The translations under genes were made by a program, and so were the position numbers. Below are positions 19,338-27,216 of a DNA stretch of 40,072 nt, piece by piece (positions within the stretch are counted from its first letter, which is position 1; each line of letters starts with the position of its first letter). The notes below the pieces were generated by a model. That model had not been told where the DNA came from and searched no databases. It was given only the letters and a program-made list of their open reading frames with translations. The DNA is taken from the NCBI GenBank assembly GCA_020445745.1, contig JAGRGB010000035.1:1-40072 (forward strand), given 5' to 3'. The DNA is from Rhodocyclaceae bacterium (GTDB lineage: Bacteria > Pseudomonadota > Gammaproteobacteria > Burkholderiales > Rhodocyclaceae).

Positions 19338-19925
19338 ATGCGAACCGACCACAATGCTTCCCGACTGCACCCGATGGCGTGGCTCGCGGCCCTGTCCGTC
19401 ACTGCCTTCAGCGCGGTCGGAATTGCCGCCATCACCGGCCTCATCCCGACCGCCGACAGCCACCAGGAAATCCGCGCCGAGAGCCGCATGGTCGCGGCCG
19501 AAGCGTCGGCGCCGAATCCGCTTGCGGCCGACCGCGAGGCCCCGCCCGCAACACCCAGCGCCCACGAAGCCGCGGTTTGCGCCGAGTGCGGCGTGATCGA
19601 ATCGGTGACCCCGGTCCGACTGCCCGGTGCCGGCAGTGGCGCCGGCGCGATCGCCGGCGGTGTCGTCGGCGGCGTCATCGGCAACCGCGTCGGCAAGGGC
19701 CTCGGCCGCGACCTCGCGACGATCGGAGGCGCGGTACTCGGCGGCTTCGCCGGCAACCGGATCGAACGCGAGGTCAAGACCACGACCGCCTACGACGTCG
19801 CGGTGCGCCTCGACGACGGCCAGCGTCGGGTGGTTCGCGTGAACGGGCTGCCGTCATGGCGCGCCGGCGACCGGGTCGCCGTGCGCGGTGGCGTGTTGAC
19901 CCAGATCGACCAACAGGCGGGTTGA
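19338..19925 (+). CDS. Glycine-zipper (17 kDa antigen-like) envelope protein
   Basis: A 195-residue protein. After a short basic N-terminus there is one hydrophobic segment ('MAWLAALSVTAFSAVGIAAI'), either an uncleaved anchor or a signal peptide. A linker with a Cys pair ('CAEC') follows, then a glycine-zipper membrane hairpin at about 100-145 ('GAIAGGVVGGVIGNRVGKGL' and 'IGGAVLGGFAGNRIE'), then a basic C-terminal domain with 'YDVAVRLDDGQRRVVRV'. This matches the glycine-zipper 2TM family, which is linked to the outer membrane and envelope stress; the exact function is unknown. There is a GGAG about nine bases before the ATG. Phased repeats upstream may control it. Confidence 0.82.
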   Translation: MRTDHNASRLHPMAWLAALSVTAFSAVGIAAITGLIPTADSHQEIRAESRMVAAEASAPNPLAADREAPPATPSAHEAAVCAECGVIESVTPVRLPGAGSGAGAIAGGVVGGVIGNRVGKGLGRDLATIGGAVLGGFAGNRIEREVKTTTAYDVAVRLDDGQRRVVRVNGLPSWRAGDRVAVRGGVLTQIDQQAG

Positions 19926-19998
19926 CCGGCGACACACACCGCGACGAGGAGGCGGCCGATCCAGGCTAGAATCGCGTACTTCCGCTCAGGGTTGGAAC

Positions 19999-21657
19999 AT
20001 GGAAAATTCTGCAGCTCTCAAGTACCGGCCGATCCGCCTGCTGGCCCTCGCCGCCACCCTCGCCGTGCCGGCCTCGGCAGGCGCCGCCGAGGATGCCGGG
20101 TCCGGGTCGCCCTGGTCCGGTCTGCATGACGCCGCCCAGGTCACCTGTCCGCGGCTCGCTCCGATGCCGCGCACGCTCGTCGACGCCGCCGCCTGCGGCG
20201 ATCTCGAGCGGGTGCGCGACCGCGTGATGGCCGCTGCCGCGCTGGACTCGTCGGACCCGCGACCGGCCTACGCCGGACGCAACGCCCTGCACCACGCCGC
20301 CCAGCGTGGCGACGCGGAGATCCTCGCACTGCTGCTCGATGCCGGCGCCGATCCGAATGCGACGGACGCCCGCGGCAACACTGCCCTGCACCTGCTGGTG
20401 GGGCGGCCGGCCAGCGCCGCGACCGTCGCGATGCTGCGCCAGCTGCTGGCGTTCGGCGCCGACGCGCGGCTGACCAACGACCTGGGGCGCTCGCCGCGAG
20501 CCGAGATGGCGGCGGCTACGACCCGCGTCATCAATCCGCTGCGCGGCGACCGCAAGCCGCTCGAGCAGTTGCTGGCCCAGGCCGAAGCCACCGGCGCGGT
20601 AACCACCGCGCAACCTAGTCTGCAATTCGAGACCAAGGTCGCCAGCCCTGACGGCGGCGAGGCGGCCGCCGAGGCGCCGCCGCCGGACTCCGATGCGGCG
20701 CCGACGGCACCGGCACCGGCACCCGAAGCCGCCCCCCAGGCGAGCGAGGCGGTTGCCGCGGCTGCACCGGCCGATTCGGAACCGGTACCGACCGAAACTC
20801 CGCCCGAGGCAGAAGCCCGGGCAGCCGACGGGGCCGCGGTGGCGCCACCGGCCGATTCCGAACCGGCGCCCGAAGCCGAGCCGCAGGCGACCCCGTCCGG
20901 GACACCGCAGGCGACGGCGACAGCCATAGAGGCATCCACCGAGGGCCCGGCGACGGCGGCCGACGCGACCGCCGCTGACGCCCCGCAGGCATCCGGCACG
21001 GCTGCTGCCGAGCCGCAGGCGCCGGAGGAGCCGCCGGCCGTGCAAGCGCCGGCCGAGGTCACTGGTGCAGCCCAGGCCGAGCCAGCACTGACCTGGAAGC
21101 CAGAGCCCGGACCGGCCACCGACGAGCCGCAGCGGGTCGACTCGCCGCCACCGGCAGCCCCGTCGCAGAGCGCCGAAGGCACCCGGCAGGCCAGCGACGG
21201 GCAGCTGGCCGAGCCGGCAGCGACGGCGCAGGCGACAGCCTCCGAAGTGGCGATTGCCCAAGGTGAGGCCAGTGCTGCAGCGCCGGCCACGGCGGAAGAA
21301 TCCGTGCCGGCCGTCGATCCACGGCAGGAGGTCCGGGATGCGCTCGAGCGCTGGGCACGGGACTGGTCATCCGGCGACGTCGAGGCGTACCTCGCGAATT
21401 ATTCGCGCGACTTCCATCCGGCCGACGGCAACTCCGCCGAGGTCTGGCGGGAGCAGCGCCGTCAACGGGCTGGCTCACCCGAATCCTTCCAGGTGGTGTT
21501 GAGCGATGTGAACGTCGAGATCGACGGCGAGCGGGCAATTGCGCGCTTCGTGCAGAATTACCAGACCGAAGGCTACAAGGTGGTCAACAGCAAGCGCCTC
21601 GATCTGGTGCGCGAGCCAGACGGCTGGCGGATCGTCGGCGAACACTTCGCCGAATAG
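19999..21657 (+). CDS. Secreted ankyrin-repeat protein with Pro/Ala-rich linker and Cds6/NTF2-like C-terminal domain
   Basis: A 552-residue exported protein with three parts. A signal peptide ends near 'PASAGAA'. Residues about 55-170 hold ankyrin-type repeats, clearest at 'GRNALHHAAQRGDAEILALL' and 'ARGNTALHLLV'. Residues about 200-435 are a disordered Ala/Pro/Glu/Thr-rich linker with near-repeats such as 'PADSEP'. The last 110 residues ('LERWARDWSSGDVEAYLANY', then 'YSRDFHP' and a C-terminal 'GWRIVGEHF') resemble the NTF2/SnoaL-like Cds6 domain found on some L,D-transpeptidase and TPR proteins. This suggests a periplasmic protein-protein or envelope role. A TAGAAT -10-like box is at 19967-19972. 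The overall architecture is unusual; the function is not known. Confidence 0.78.
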   Translation: MENSAALKYRPIRLLALAATLAVPASAGAAEDAGSGSPWSGLHDAAQVTCPRLAPMPRTLVDAAACGDLERVRDRVMAAAALDSSDPRPAYAGRNALHHAAQRGDAEILALLLDAGADPNATDARGNTALHLLVGRPASAATVAMLRQLLAFGADARLTNDLGRSPRAEMAAATTRVINPLRGDRKPLEQLLAQAEATGAVTTAQPSLQFETKVASPDGGEAAAEAPPPDSDAAPTAPAPAPEAAPQASEAVAAAAPADSEPVPTETPPEAEARAADGAAVAPPADSEPAPEAEPQATPSGTPQATATAIEASTEGPATAADATAADAPQASGTAAAEPQAPEEPPAVQAPAEVTGAAQAEPALTWKPEPGPATDEPQRVDSPPPAAPSQSAEGTRQASDGQLAEPAATAQATASEVAIAQGEASAAAPATAEESVPAVDPRQEVRDALERWARDWSSGDVEAYLANYSRDFHPADGNSAEVWREQRRQRAGSPESFQVVLSDVNVEIDGERAIARFVQNYQTEGYKVVNSKRLDLVREPDGWRIVGEHFAE

Positions 21658-21674
21658 GCGAACCCCCGCAGCCC

Positions 21675-22310
21675 TTGGACGACAGCGCCGCGGCCACCGC
21701 AGTCGTGCTGGTGCATGGCCTGTGGATGCGCGGCGTCGCGATGGCGCTGCTCGCCGCCCGGCTGCGGCGCCGCGGCTTCCGTACCCTGACGCCGAGCTAC
21801 CCGTCGATCCGCCGGAATCTCGACGACAATGCCGACCGGCTGGCCGACGCGGTAGCTGCGTTCGGGCGAGGCAGCAGATCGCACCTGGTGGGGCACAGCC
21901 TGGGGGGCCTGTTGATCCTGCGAATGCTGGCCCGGCACCCGGACCTGCCGGTCGCTCGCGTCGTCCTGCTCGGTGCGCCGGTGCGCGGTTCGGGCCTGGC
22001 CCGGCGGCTGGATCGCCAGCCGCTGTTGCGTTGGCTGGTCGGTGAATCGATGGCGGACTGGCAACGGGCGCCACGACCTCGGCCCGCCACCGCTCATCAG
22101 ATCGCCGTGATCGCCGGCAACCGAGCGCTGGGTAGCGCCTGTTGCTTTCCCGACTTCCCGAGCCCCCACGACGGCAACGTTGCGGTAAGTGAAGCGCAGC
22201 TCGACGGCCTCCCGCCGCCGCTGGTCCTGCCGGTCAACCATTCCGGCATGCTGATCTCGCGCTCAGTCGCCGAACACGTCGCCGGATTCCTCGCCGACGG
22301 CCGGCTGTGA
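21675..22310 (+). CDS. Alpha/beta hydrolase (lipase/esterase-like)
   Basis: A 211-residue alpha/beta hydrolase. The oxyanion segment 'VVLVHGLWMRG' is near the N-terminus and the nucleophile elbow is 'LVGHSLGG'. A late His in 'PVNHSGML' is a good catalytic histidine, and an Asp near 'FPSPHDGNVAV' may complete the triad. No signal peptide is visible. Small hydrolases of this type act on lipids or esters; the substrate cannot be told. The start is TTG at 21675, since no ATG precedes the first strand; a purine-poor upstream region makes this uncertain. It starts 17 bases after the ankyrin gene. Its 3' end overlaps the oppositely oriented histidine kinase gene by 48 bases. Confidence 0.83.
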   Translation: MDDSAAATAVVLVHGLWMRGVAMALLAARLRRRGFRTLTPSYPSIRRNLDDNADRLADAVAAFGRGSRSHLVGHSLGGLLILRMLARHPDLPVARVVLLGAPVRGSGLARRLDRQPLLRWLVGESMADWQRAPRPRPATAHQIAVIAGNRALGSACCFPDFPSPHDGNVAVSEAQLDGLPPPLVLPVNHSGMLISRSVAEHVAGFLADGRL

Positions 22311-23654
22311 CGTGGCCGGCGCGGACGCGAACTGCAGCCGCACGGACATCCCGCGACCACCGTCGCCCGTGCCGAACTCCAGGGCGCAGTGGTGGAGCGA
22401 GGCGATCCGTCTGACGATCGACAAGCCCAGGCCACTGCCGCCTCCGCTCGGATCGCCGCGCCAGAAGCGCTCGCCGAGCCGCGCCCGCAGCTCCGGCGCG
22501 ACGCCCGGCCCCTGATCGGCGACCACCAGTTCGACGCTGCCGGAGGGAGCCCGTCGCACCACGGCGCGCACGATGCCGCCGTTGGGCGAGTGGCGCGCCG
22601 CGTTGTCCAGCAGATTGCGCACCAGCACCTGAAGCCAGGCGGCCTCGCCGCGGACGACCTGCGCCTGCGCCGCGTCCAGTTCGAACTCGACATGACCGGC
22701 ATGGGGCTCGGCGGCGACCTCGGCCATCACCGAGCGCACGATCGTCGCCAGATCCACCGGCGGCCACTCCCGCTCGAGCACGCTGTCGGCGCGTGCCAGG
22801 GTCAGCAGTTGCTCGACCAGCCGGGCGCTGCGCCGCGCGGCCGCCAGCACCGATTCGAGGGCGCGGCGGCGCTCGTCGTCGGCGGCGGCGGCGAGCGCCA
22901 CCTCGGCCTGGGCACACAGCGCCGCGATCGGCGTCCGCAGCTCGTGGGCGGCATCGCCGGTGAAGCGCTTCTCCATCACCAGCGCCTCGTCCACCCGCTG
23001 CAGCAGTTGGTTGAGTCTCGTCACCAGGGGCGCCACCTCGCGCGGCACCGGCACGCCATCGACCGGCGCCAGGTGGCCGGGTGCGCGCGCCTCGAGTTCT
23101 CTGGCGACCGCGTTCAGGGGCCGCATCGCGCGACCGATCACCAGCCACAGGGCCAAGGCCAGCAAGGGCAGCGTCCATGCCAGCGGCTTCAGCAGCCCGA
23201 CCGCCAGTTCTTCGGCCATGTCGCGCCGCGCGTCGAGCCGTTCGCCGACCTGCACCAGCATCTCGCGTCGCGGGTTCCAGCCGGAATAGACGCGCCACGC
23301 CACGCCATCGACGACGCTGTCGCTGAAACCCTGCTCGCGCGCGGCAAGCCGCTCGTTCGGCGCGTTTTCGGAATGCACCAGCAGGCGGCCGTCCTGCCAC
23401 AGCTGGAAGGCCACCTTGCGGGCGTAGCGATGAGGCAACGGCGCATGCAACTCGCCGCGGCCGTGGTCGTCCTCGACCTCCATCGTGCTCTGGGCGATCA
23501 GCATCGAGGCGGCCTGGGCGAGATGGCCGTCGAACACTTCGGCCGCCTCGTGTTCCGCTTCCCGCCACGTGAAATAGGCGGCCAGCAGCCACACCGCCGC
23601 CACCACCAGCACCACCAGCGCCGTGGTGCGGCTGCGGATCGACGGCGCCCTCAA
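22263..23654 (-). CDS. Sensor histidine kinase, QseC-like
   Basis: Membrane sensor kinase of 463 residues. A first transmembrane helix is at about 10-28 ('ALVVLVVAAVWLLAAYF'), then a periplasmic domain of about 120 residues, a second helix near 155-172, a HAMP-like segment, and the dimerisation box 'GDAAHELRTPIAAL' (His237). The ATP-binding domain carries the N box 'LLDNAARHS', G1 'DQGPGV' and G2 'GSGLGLSIV'. It resembles QseC/PmrB-type kinases. Its start overlaps the stop of the response regulator by four bases (ATGA), so they are one operon. The locus lies downstream of SHP, diheme cytochrome and b561 genes, a combination known for this group, so it likely controls them. The signal is unknown. 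Confidence 0.92.
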   Translation of the reverse strand: MRAPSIRSRTTALVVLVVAAVWLLAAYFTWREAEHEAAEVFDGHLAQAASMLIAQSTMEVEDDHGRGELHAPLPHRYARKVAFQLWQDGRLLVHSENAPNERLAAREQGFSDSVVDGVAWRVYSGWNPRREMLVQVGERLDARRDMAEELAVGLLKPLAWTLPLLALALWLVIGRAMRPLNAVARELEARAPGHLAPVDGVPVPREVAPLVTRLNQLLQRVDEALVMEKRFTGDAAHELRTPIAALCAQAEVALAAAADDERRRALESVLAAARRSARLVEQLLTLARADSVLEREWPPVDLATIVRSVMAEVAAEPHAGHVEFELDAAQAQVVRGEAAWLQVLVRNLLDNAARHSPNGGIVRAVVRRAPSGSVELVVADQGPGVAPELRARLGERFWRGDPSGGGSGLGLSIVRRIASLHHCALEFGTGDGGRGMSVRLQFASAPATSQPAVGEESGDVFGD

Positions 23655-24316
23655 GCCGTCTCCCGCGGCATCAGGTAGCCGACGCCGCGCACGGTACGCA
23701 CCACGTCACGGCCGAACTTGCGGCGCAGGTGATGGATGTACACCTCGATGGTGTTGCTGCCGGTCTCGTCGTCCCAGCCGTAGAGCTGTTCCTCGAGCTG
23801 GTGGCGCGACAACACGCGGCCACTGTTCTGCATGAACACCTGCAGCAGCGAGAACTCCTTGGCCGACAGCTCCACCGGCCGGCCCCGGAAACTGACCCGG
23901 TGTGCCGCCGGGTCCAGTTCGATGCCGCGATGGACCAGGCAGGGCTGCGAAGTGCCGCCCGAGCGCCGTACCAGGGCCCGCAGGCGGGCGGCCAGCTCAG
24001 CCATCTCGAAGGGCTTGACGAGGTAGTCGTCGGCGCCGCTGTCGAGGCCGCCGATGCGATCGTCCAGGGTGTCGCGGGCGGTGAGAATGAGTACCGGAAG
24101 CTTGCTGCCGCCGGCTCGCAGGCGGCGCAGGACGTCGAGCCCGGAGCGTCGCGGCAGGCCGATGTCGAGCACCATCGCGACGTAGTCGGTGGTGGCCAGG
24201 GCGTGCTCGGCGCTGATGCCGTCGGTGATCCAGTCCGCCACGAATCCGGCCTGGCGCAGCCCGACCTGCAGCGCATCGCCGAGCAGTTGATCGTCCTCGA
24301 CCACCAGCAACCTCAT
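23651..24316 (-). CDS. OmpR-family response regulator, QseB-like
   Basis: A 221-residue transcriptional regulator. The receiver domain has the acidic pair 'EDD' at 7-9, phosphoacceptor Asp51 ('MVLDIGLPRRSG'), the Thr in 'ILTAR' and the Lys in 'DDYLVKPF'. The C-terminal winged helix ends 'TIEVYIHHLRRKFG', typical of the OmpR/PhoB DNA-binding domain and closest in look to QseB/PmrA. Such regulators bind direct repeats containing TTAA about 11 bases apart; a repeat of this kind is upstream of the first gene of this cytochrome operon (26086-26102). It starts 30 bases after the cytochrome b561 gene. Confidence 0.93.
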   Translation of the reverse strand: MRLLVVEDDQLLGDALQVGLRQAGFVADWITDGISAEHALATTDYVAMVLDIGLPRRSGLDVLRRLRAGGSKLPVLILTARDTLDDRIGGLDSGADDYLVKPFEMAELAARLRALVRRSGGTSQPCLVHRGIELDPAAHRVSFRGRPVELSAKEFSLLQVFMQNSGRVLSRHQLEEQLYGWDDETGSNTIEVYIHHLRRKFGRDVVRTVRGVGYLMPRETA

Positions 24317-24346
24317 CAGCGCTGCGCTCCCGGCCGCCGACCGGCC

Positions 24347-25087
24347 TCAGTCGTCGTCGTCACCGGCGTAGCCGTGGTGCTCGCCGACCGCCGCGGTCGG
24401 TGCCGGCAGCCAGTCGACGGCGACTCCCGACTGCCACAAGCCCCAGAAGCCGAACACGGCCAGCAGCAGCAGGATACCGAGGACGTGATGAAAACGGGCG
24501 ATGCCGTCCGCGGCGCGCCCCTGCTTCCAGCCGGTGACCATCGCCAGGGCCAGATTCTCCCGATGCAGCACGCTGCTGACGATCACGCCGGCGATATGGA
24601 TCGCCACCACCGCCAGCATCGCCGATGCCGCACCCTCGTGCAATTCCTCGAGCCATTCGCCGCCGAGATCCTGCGACGTCGCGACACCACTGATCGCCAC
24701 CGCCAGGGCGAGCCCGAGCATCAGGAAGATCGCCAGCGCACCGGCCGGATTGTGGCCCAGGTGGTGTTCCGGGGCCCCCGACAGCAGCGATCGCAGGTAG
24801 CGCAGCAGCGCGCTCGGCTGGAACAGGAAGCTGGAGAAACGCGCGTAGCGGCTGCCGAGGATTCCCCAGATCAGCCGGAACAGCAGCAGGCCACCGAAGG
24901 TGTAACCCAGCATCAGATGCAGGTCGGCCAGTTTCTCGCTTTCCGAAGTCAGCCACGCCAGCGCGAAGGTGGCCGCGAAGCTCCAGTGAAAGATGCGGGT
25001 CGGCAGATCCCAGACCCGGGTCCGCTCCACCGCCGGGTGCTCGGTACCGTCCACTCCGGCGTGTTGCTGTTCGATGCTCGCTTGCAT
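24347..25087 (-). CDS. Cytochrome b561-family membrane protein
   Basis: A di-heme b-type membrane cytochrome of 246 residues with about four to five transmembrane helices. Candidate heme-ligand histidines lie in 'RIFHWSFAATF', 'DLHLMLGYTFGG', 'AIHIAGVIVSS' and 'FHHVLGILLLL'. It probably passes electrons from the quinone pool to the periplasmic cytochromes encoded just upstream. The C-terminus ends in an acidic 'GDDDD'. I use the ATG at 25087, which has GGAGAA a few bases before it; a longer in-frame reading upstream overlaps the diheme cytochrome gene and is not real. Its neighbours (SHP, diheme cytochrome, QseBC-like pair) match a known conserved locus. Confidence 0.9.
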   Translation of the reverse strand: MQASIEQQHAGVDGTEHPAVERTRVWDLPTRIFHWSFAATFALAWLTSESEKLADLHLMLGYTFGGLLLFRLIWGILGSRYARFSSFLFQPSALLRYLRSLLSGAPEHHLGHNPAGALAIFLMLGLALAVAISGVATSQDLGGEWLEELHEGAASAMLAVVAIHIAGVIVSSVLHRENLALAMVTGWKQGRAADGIARFHHVLGILLLLAVFGFWGLWQSGVAVDWLPAPTAAVGEHHGYAGDDDD

Positions 25088-25125
25088 GTCGTTCTCCTCG
25101 AAATGTGTCCGATCGCTGTCCCCTG

Positions 25126-25617
25126 TCAGGGGAGGCGGATTTCGCCTTCGCCGTAACGCCCCCCGGCCGCACCGCGGTGGCAGGCATCGCATTTCGCCGG
25201 GCTGCCTACCGACGCCTGCTCGAACACGCCCCTGTACAGACCGTGCTCGCCGGGTCGATGTTCGTGCCGGAACCACGCCGTCTCGGTGATCCGCAGCGCC
25301 GTCCGACCGTCGCCATCGACGGTGTCGCGCAGGCTTGCGCGGGCCTGCAGATAGGCGTTGATCTCGGCGCCCATCGCCGGCTCCAGGCTGGCATCGACAC
25401 CGAAGTGCGTTGCCAGCCTGCCGACCACCGCCTTCCACGACGCGCGCGACAGCAGCGCCGGCGGGTAAGCCACATGGCAGCTCCCGCACTCCTCGACGTA
25501 GATCCGATCGGCAACGGGATCGCGCCGTCGATCCCGGTCGTCGTCGCCGCCACCGGAGGCCAGCGCGGACATCGCTGCCCCCATGGCGACGAGCATCGTC
25601 AATGTTCTGGTCGTCAT
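25126..25617 (-). CDS. Periplasmic diheme cytochrome c (DHC)
   Basis: A 163-residue exported protein with two heme-attachment CxxCH motifs: 'CGSCH' in the first third and 'CDACH' near the C-terminus. The N-terminal segment 'LTMLVAMGAAMSALA' is a signal peptide. This two-heme layout and its neighbours match the diheme cytochrome c that reduces sphaeroides heme protein (SHP). It probably takes electrons from the downstream b561 cytochrome. The start overlaps the upstream SHP gene stop as ATGA, and a GGGAGAGGGAAG purine run lies just before it. The spacer between hemes carries a conserved-looking 'AYPPALLSRASWKAVV'. Confidence 0.9.
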   Translation of the reverse strand: MTTRTLTMLVAMGAAMSALASGGGDDDRDRRRDPVADRIYVEECGSCHVAYPPALLSRASWKAVVGRLATHFGVDASLEPAMGAEINAYLQARASLRDTVDGDGRTALRITETAWFRHEHRPGEHGLYRGVFEQASVGSPAKCDACHRGAAGGRYGEGEIRLP

Positions 25618-26036
25618 CTTCCCTCTCCCGTCGAACGCCCGGCGTCGATCAGCCAGGCCACCACGTCCGCCTTCTCCGCCGCGCTGCACTCGCGGCCGAG
25701 CACGTCCCGGCAGTTGCGGCGGAACCACTTGGCGACGCTGCGCCCGCTGGTCAGCCGTTGGGGATTGGCGGCAGGCGCCATCGGCTCGATCGCCTTGCCG
25801 GTGACTTGGTGGCGTCCGCTGCGGGCCGGATCACGAGTGTGGCAGGTGGAACAGCTCCAGTCCTCGCCGTGCCGCGACTCGAACCACTGCCGGCCGCGAC
25901 TGGCCGAAGCGGCGAACGAGGCGTCCTGGGAACGGGCTTCGGCCTCGAAGCGGGCCAGGAAATCCGCCGGCCGCTCGGCCCAGGCCGGTCCCGCCAACAG
26001 GGCTGCGACGAGCAGCCAGGATCGCGTCGGTCGCAT
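25614..26036 (-). CDS. Sphaeroides heme protein-like monoheme cytochrome (DUF1924)
   Basis: A 140-residue exported c-type cytochrome with one heme site 'CSTCH', a signal peptide ending 'AGPAWA', and the family segment 'EPMAPAANPQRLTSGRSVAKWF'. A second Cys pair ('FRRNCRDVLGRECSA') fits the conserved disulfide of SHP. The SHP of Rhodobacter binds oxygen and nitric oxide through an asparagine heme ligand; the Asn in 'ANPQR' or 'FRRNC' is a candidate but cannot be assigned by eye. It is the first gene of the SHP, DHC, b561, QseB, QseC operon. The physiological role of this system remains poorly known. Confidence 0.88.
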   Translation of the reverse strand: MRPTRSWLLVAALLAGPAWAERPADFLARFEAEARSQDASFAASASRGRQWFESRHGEDWSCSTCHTRDPARSGRHQVTGKAIEPMAPAANPQRLTSGRSVAKWFRRNCRDVLGRECSAAEKADVVAWLIDAGRSTGEGR

Positions 26037-26085
26037 GATTCCTCCGTGTATCTCGATGGGTTTGCCAGCAGACTAGGCAGGCAAT

Positions 26086-26102
26086 CTTAAACGTCGATTA
26101 AT
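26086..26102 (-). promoter_or_regulatory. Candidate QseB/PmrA-type operator before the SHP operon
   Basis: On the minus strand the sequence reads ATTAAT CGACG TTTAAG, two TTAA half-sites 11 bases apart, the spacing used by QseB/PmrA-type OmpR regulators. A -10-like TAGTCT lies ten bases downstream of the second half-site (26071-26076), so the repeat covers the -35 region as expected for an activator. The regulator gene is in the same operon. Inference from spacing only. Confidence 0.5.
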
Positions 26103-26166
26103 CGGCCACCGGCGCTCGCCGGCGTGCACAATCCCACGCCCGGGACAAAATTGCCGGCCTGCGTCG

Positions 26167-26195
26167 TTGAGCCGCCGCGGGCGGGCCACTAGAAT
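26167..26195 (+). promoter_or_regulatory. Sigma70-type promoter for the caspase/OmpA operon
   Basis: TTGAGC (26167-26172) and TAGAAT (26190-26195) are separated by 17 bases, each hexamer close to consensus. Transcription would start near 26202, about 75 bases before the TTG chosen as the caspase start. This supports a start downstream of the promoter rather than at the TTG inside its -35 box. Confidence 0.6.
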
Positions 26196-26277
26196 CGAAC
26201 AAGCTGCCGCGGCACCCGCCCAGCGACGGCGTGCTGGCCGGCGTCCCGGCCGGCTCCGCGCCAGCAGGACACCGAGC

Positions 26278-27216
26278 TTGCACGAGCCCGCGCACACCCA
26301 TTCGCGATCGCAGCCGAGGCGTCCCACCCGCGGTGGGGCGCTCTTCGTGCTGTTGCTGACCCTGCTGACCTTGTGGTCGAGCGGCGTGCCGGCCGCCCAG
26401 CGCATGGCCCTGGTGCTCGGCAACAGCGACTACGAGTTCGGCGCCCTGCCCAACGTCGCCAACGACACCGCGGCGCTGGCCGCAAGACTCGAGCAGTTCG
26501 GATTCGCGGTCGAGACCGCCAGCAACCTGGACCAGTCACAGACCTACAACACCATTCTCCACTTCCTGGCGCAGGCGGCAAACGCCAGCGAAGTGCTGTT
26601 CTTCTATGCCGGCCATGCGATCCAGGTGAACGGGCGCAACTACATCGTGCCGCTGGATGCCAAGATCGGCAGCAACGACCTGGTGTTCACATTGGTGGAC
26701 CTGCGCTTCCTGACCGAGCGGCTCGAAGGCCTGTCGGCGCGCACCAAGCTGATCATCCTCGACGCCTGCCGGGACAACCCGTACAGCAGTGCCGCCAACG
26801 CCTCCGGCGGGCTCGCCGAGATGAATGCCCCGCTCGGCACCCTGGTGGCGTTCTCGACGGCGCCCGGCTATACCGCCGAAGACGGCAGCGGCGATCACAG
26901 CCCCTACATGACCGCGCTGCTGAAGGCGCTGGAGACGCCCGAGGTCGGTGTCGAGGAAATCTTCAAACAGGTACGCAGTCTGGTCGTGCAGGCCACCGCT
27001 GGGCGCCAGATCCCGTGGGAGAGCACGTCGTTGATCAGCCGCTTCAGCTTCGGCGCACCACGCTCCCGGCCCATCGCGCCGGCTGCGGAGCAAGCGCCGC
27101 GGTCGGGTGACGATTGCCCGAACTGCACCTGCGCGAGCCTTTTTACCAAGTTGTCCCTAGGCCTGGAGGGTTTGACGAAACATGAACAAGCATTCATTCA
27201 ATCCGTCTGTCGCTGA
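26278..27216 (+). CDS. Secreted caspase-like (peptidase C14) protease
   Basis: Caspase-fold cysteine protease of about 312 residues. The catalytic His113 is in 'FFYAGHAIQVNG' and Cys164 in 'LDACRDNPY', so the dyad is intact. The opening strand 'MALVLGNSDY' and the 'NDTAALAARLEQFGF' helix are typical of the p20 domain. A signal sequence precedes it ('ALFVLLLTLLTLWSSG', ending 'PAAQ'), so it should act in the periplasm or at the membrane. A Cys-rich C-terminus ('CPNCTC') ends in a short helical segment. The start is TTG at 26278, after a plausible AGG and downstream of a good promoter; an in-frame TTG at 26167 would put rare codons and the promoter inside the gene. Its end overlaps the next gene by 35 bases. 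Confidence 0.85.
   Translation: MHEPAHTHSRSQPRRPTRGGALFVLLLTLLTLWSSGVPAAQRMALVLGNSDYEFGALPNVANDTAALAARLEQFGFAVETASNLDQSQTYNTILHFLAQAANASEVLFFYAGHAIQVNGRNYIVPLDAKIGSNDLVFTLVDLRFLTERLEGLSARTKLIILDACRDNPYSSAANASGGLAEMNAPLGTLVAFSTAPGYTAEDGSGDHSPYMTALLKALETPEVGVEEIFKQVRSLVVQATAGRQIPWESTSLISRFSFGAPRSRPIAPAAEQAPRSGDDCPNCTCASLFTKLSLGLEGLTKHEQAFIQSVCR

Noticed and set aside
20690-21060. Near-repeats in the linker of the ankyrin protein as a tandem repeat array
   Set aside because: The units are imperfect and irregularly spaced; they reflect Pro/Ala/Glu composition and not a defined repeat.
26167-26277. Extension of the caspase gene to the TTG at 26167
   Set aside because: This TTG is part of a good -35 box, and the extension uses codons such as AGA, AGG and CAA that are rare in neighbouring genes.
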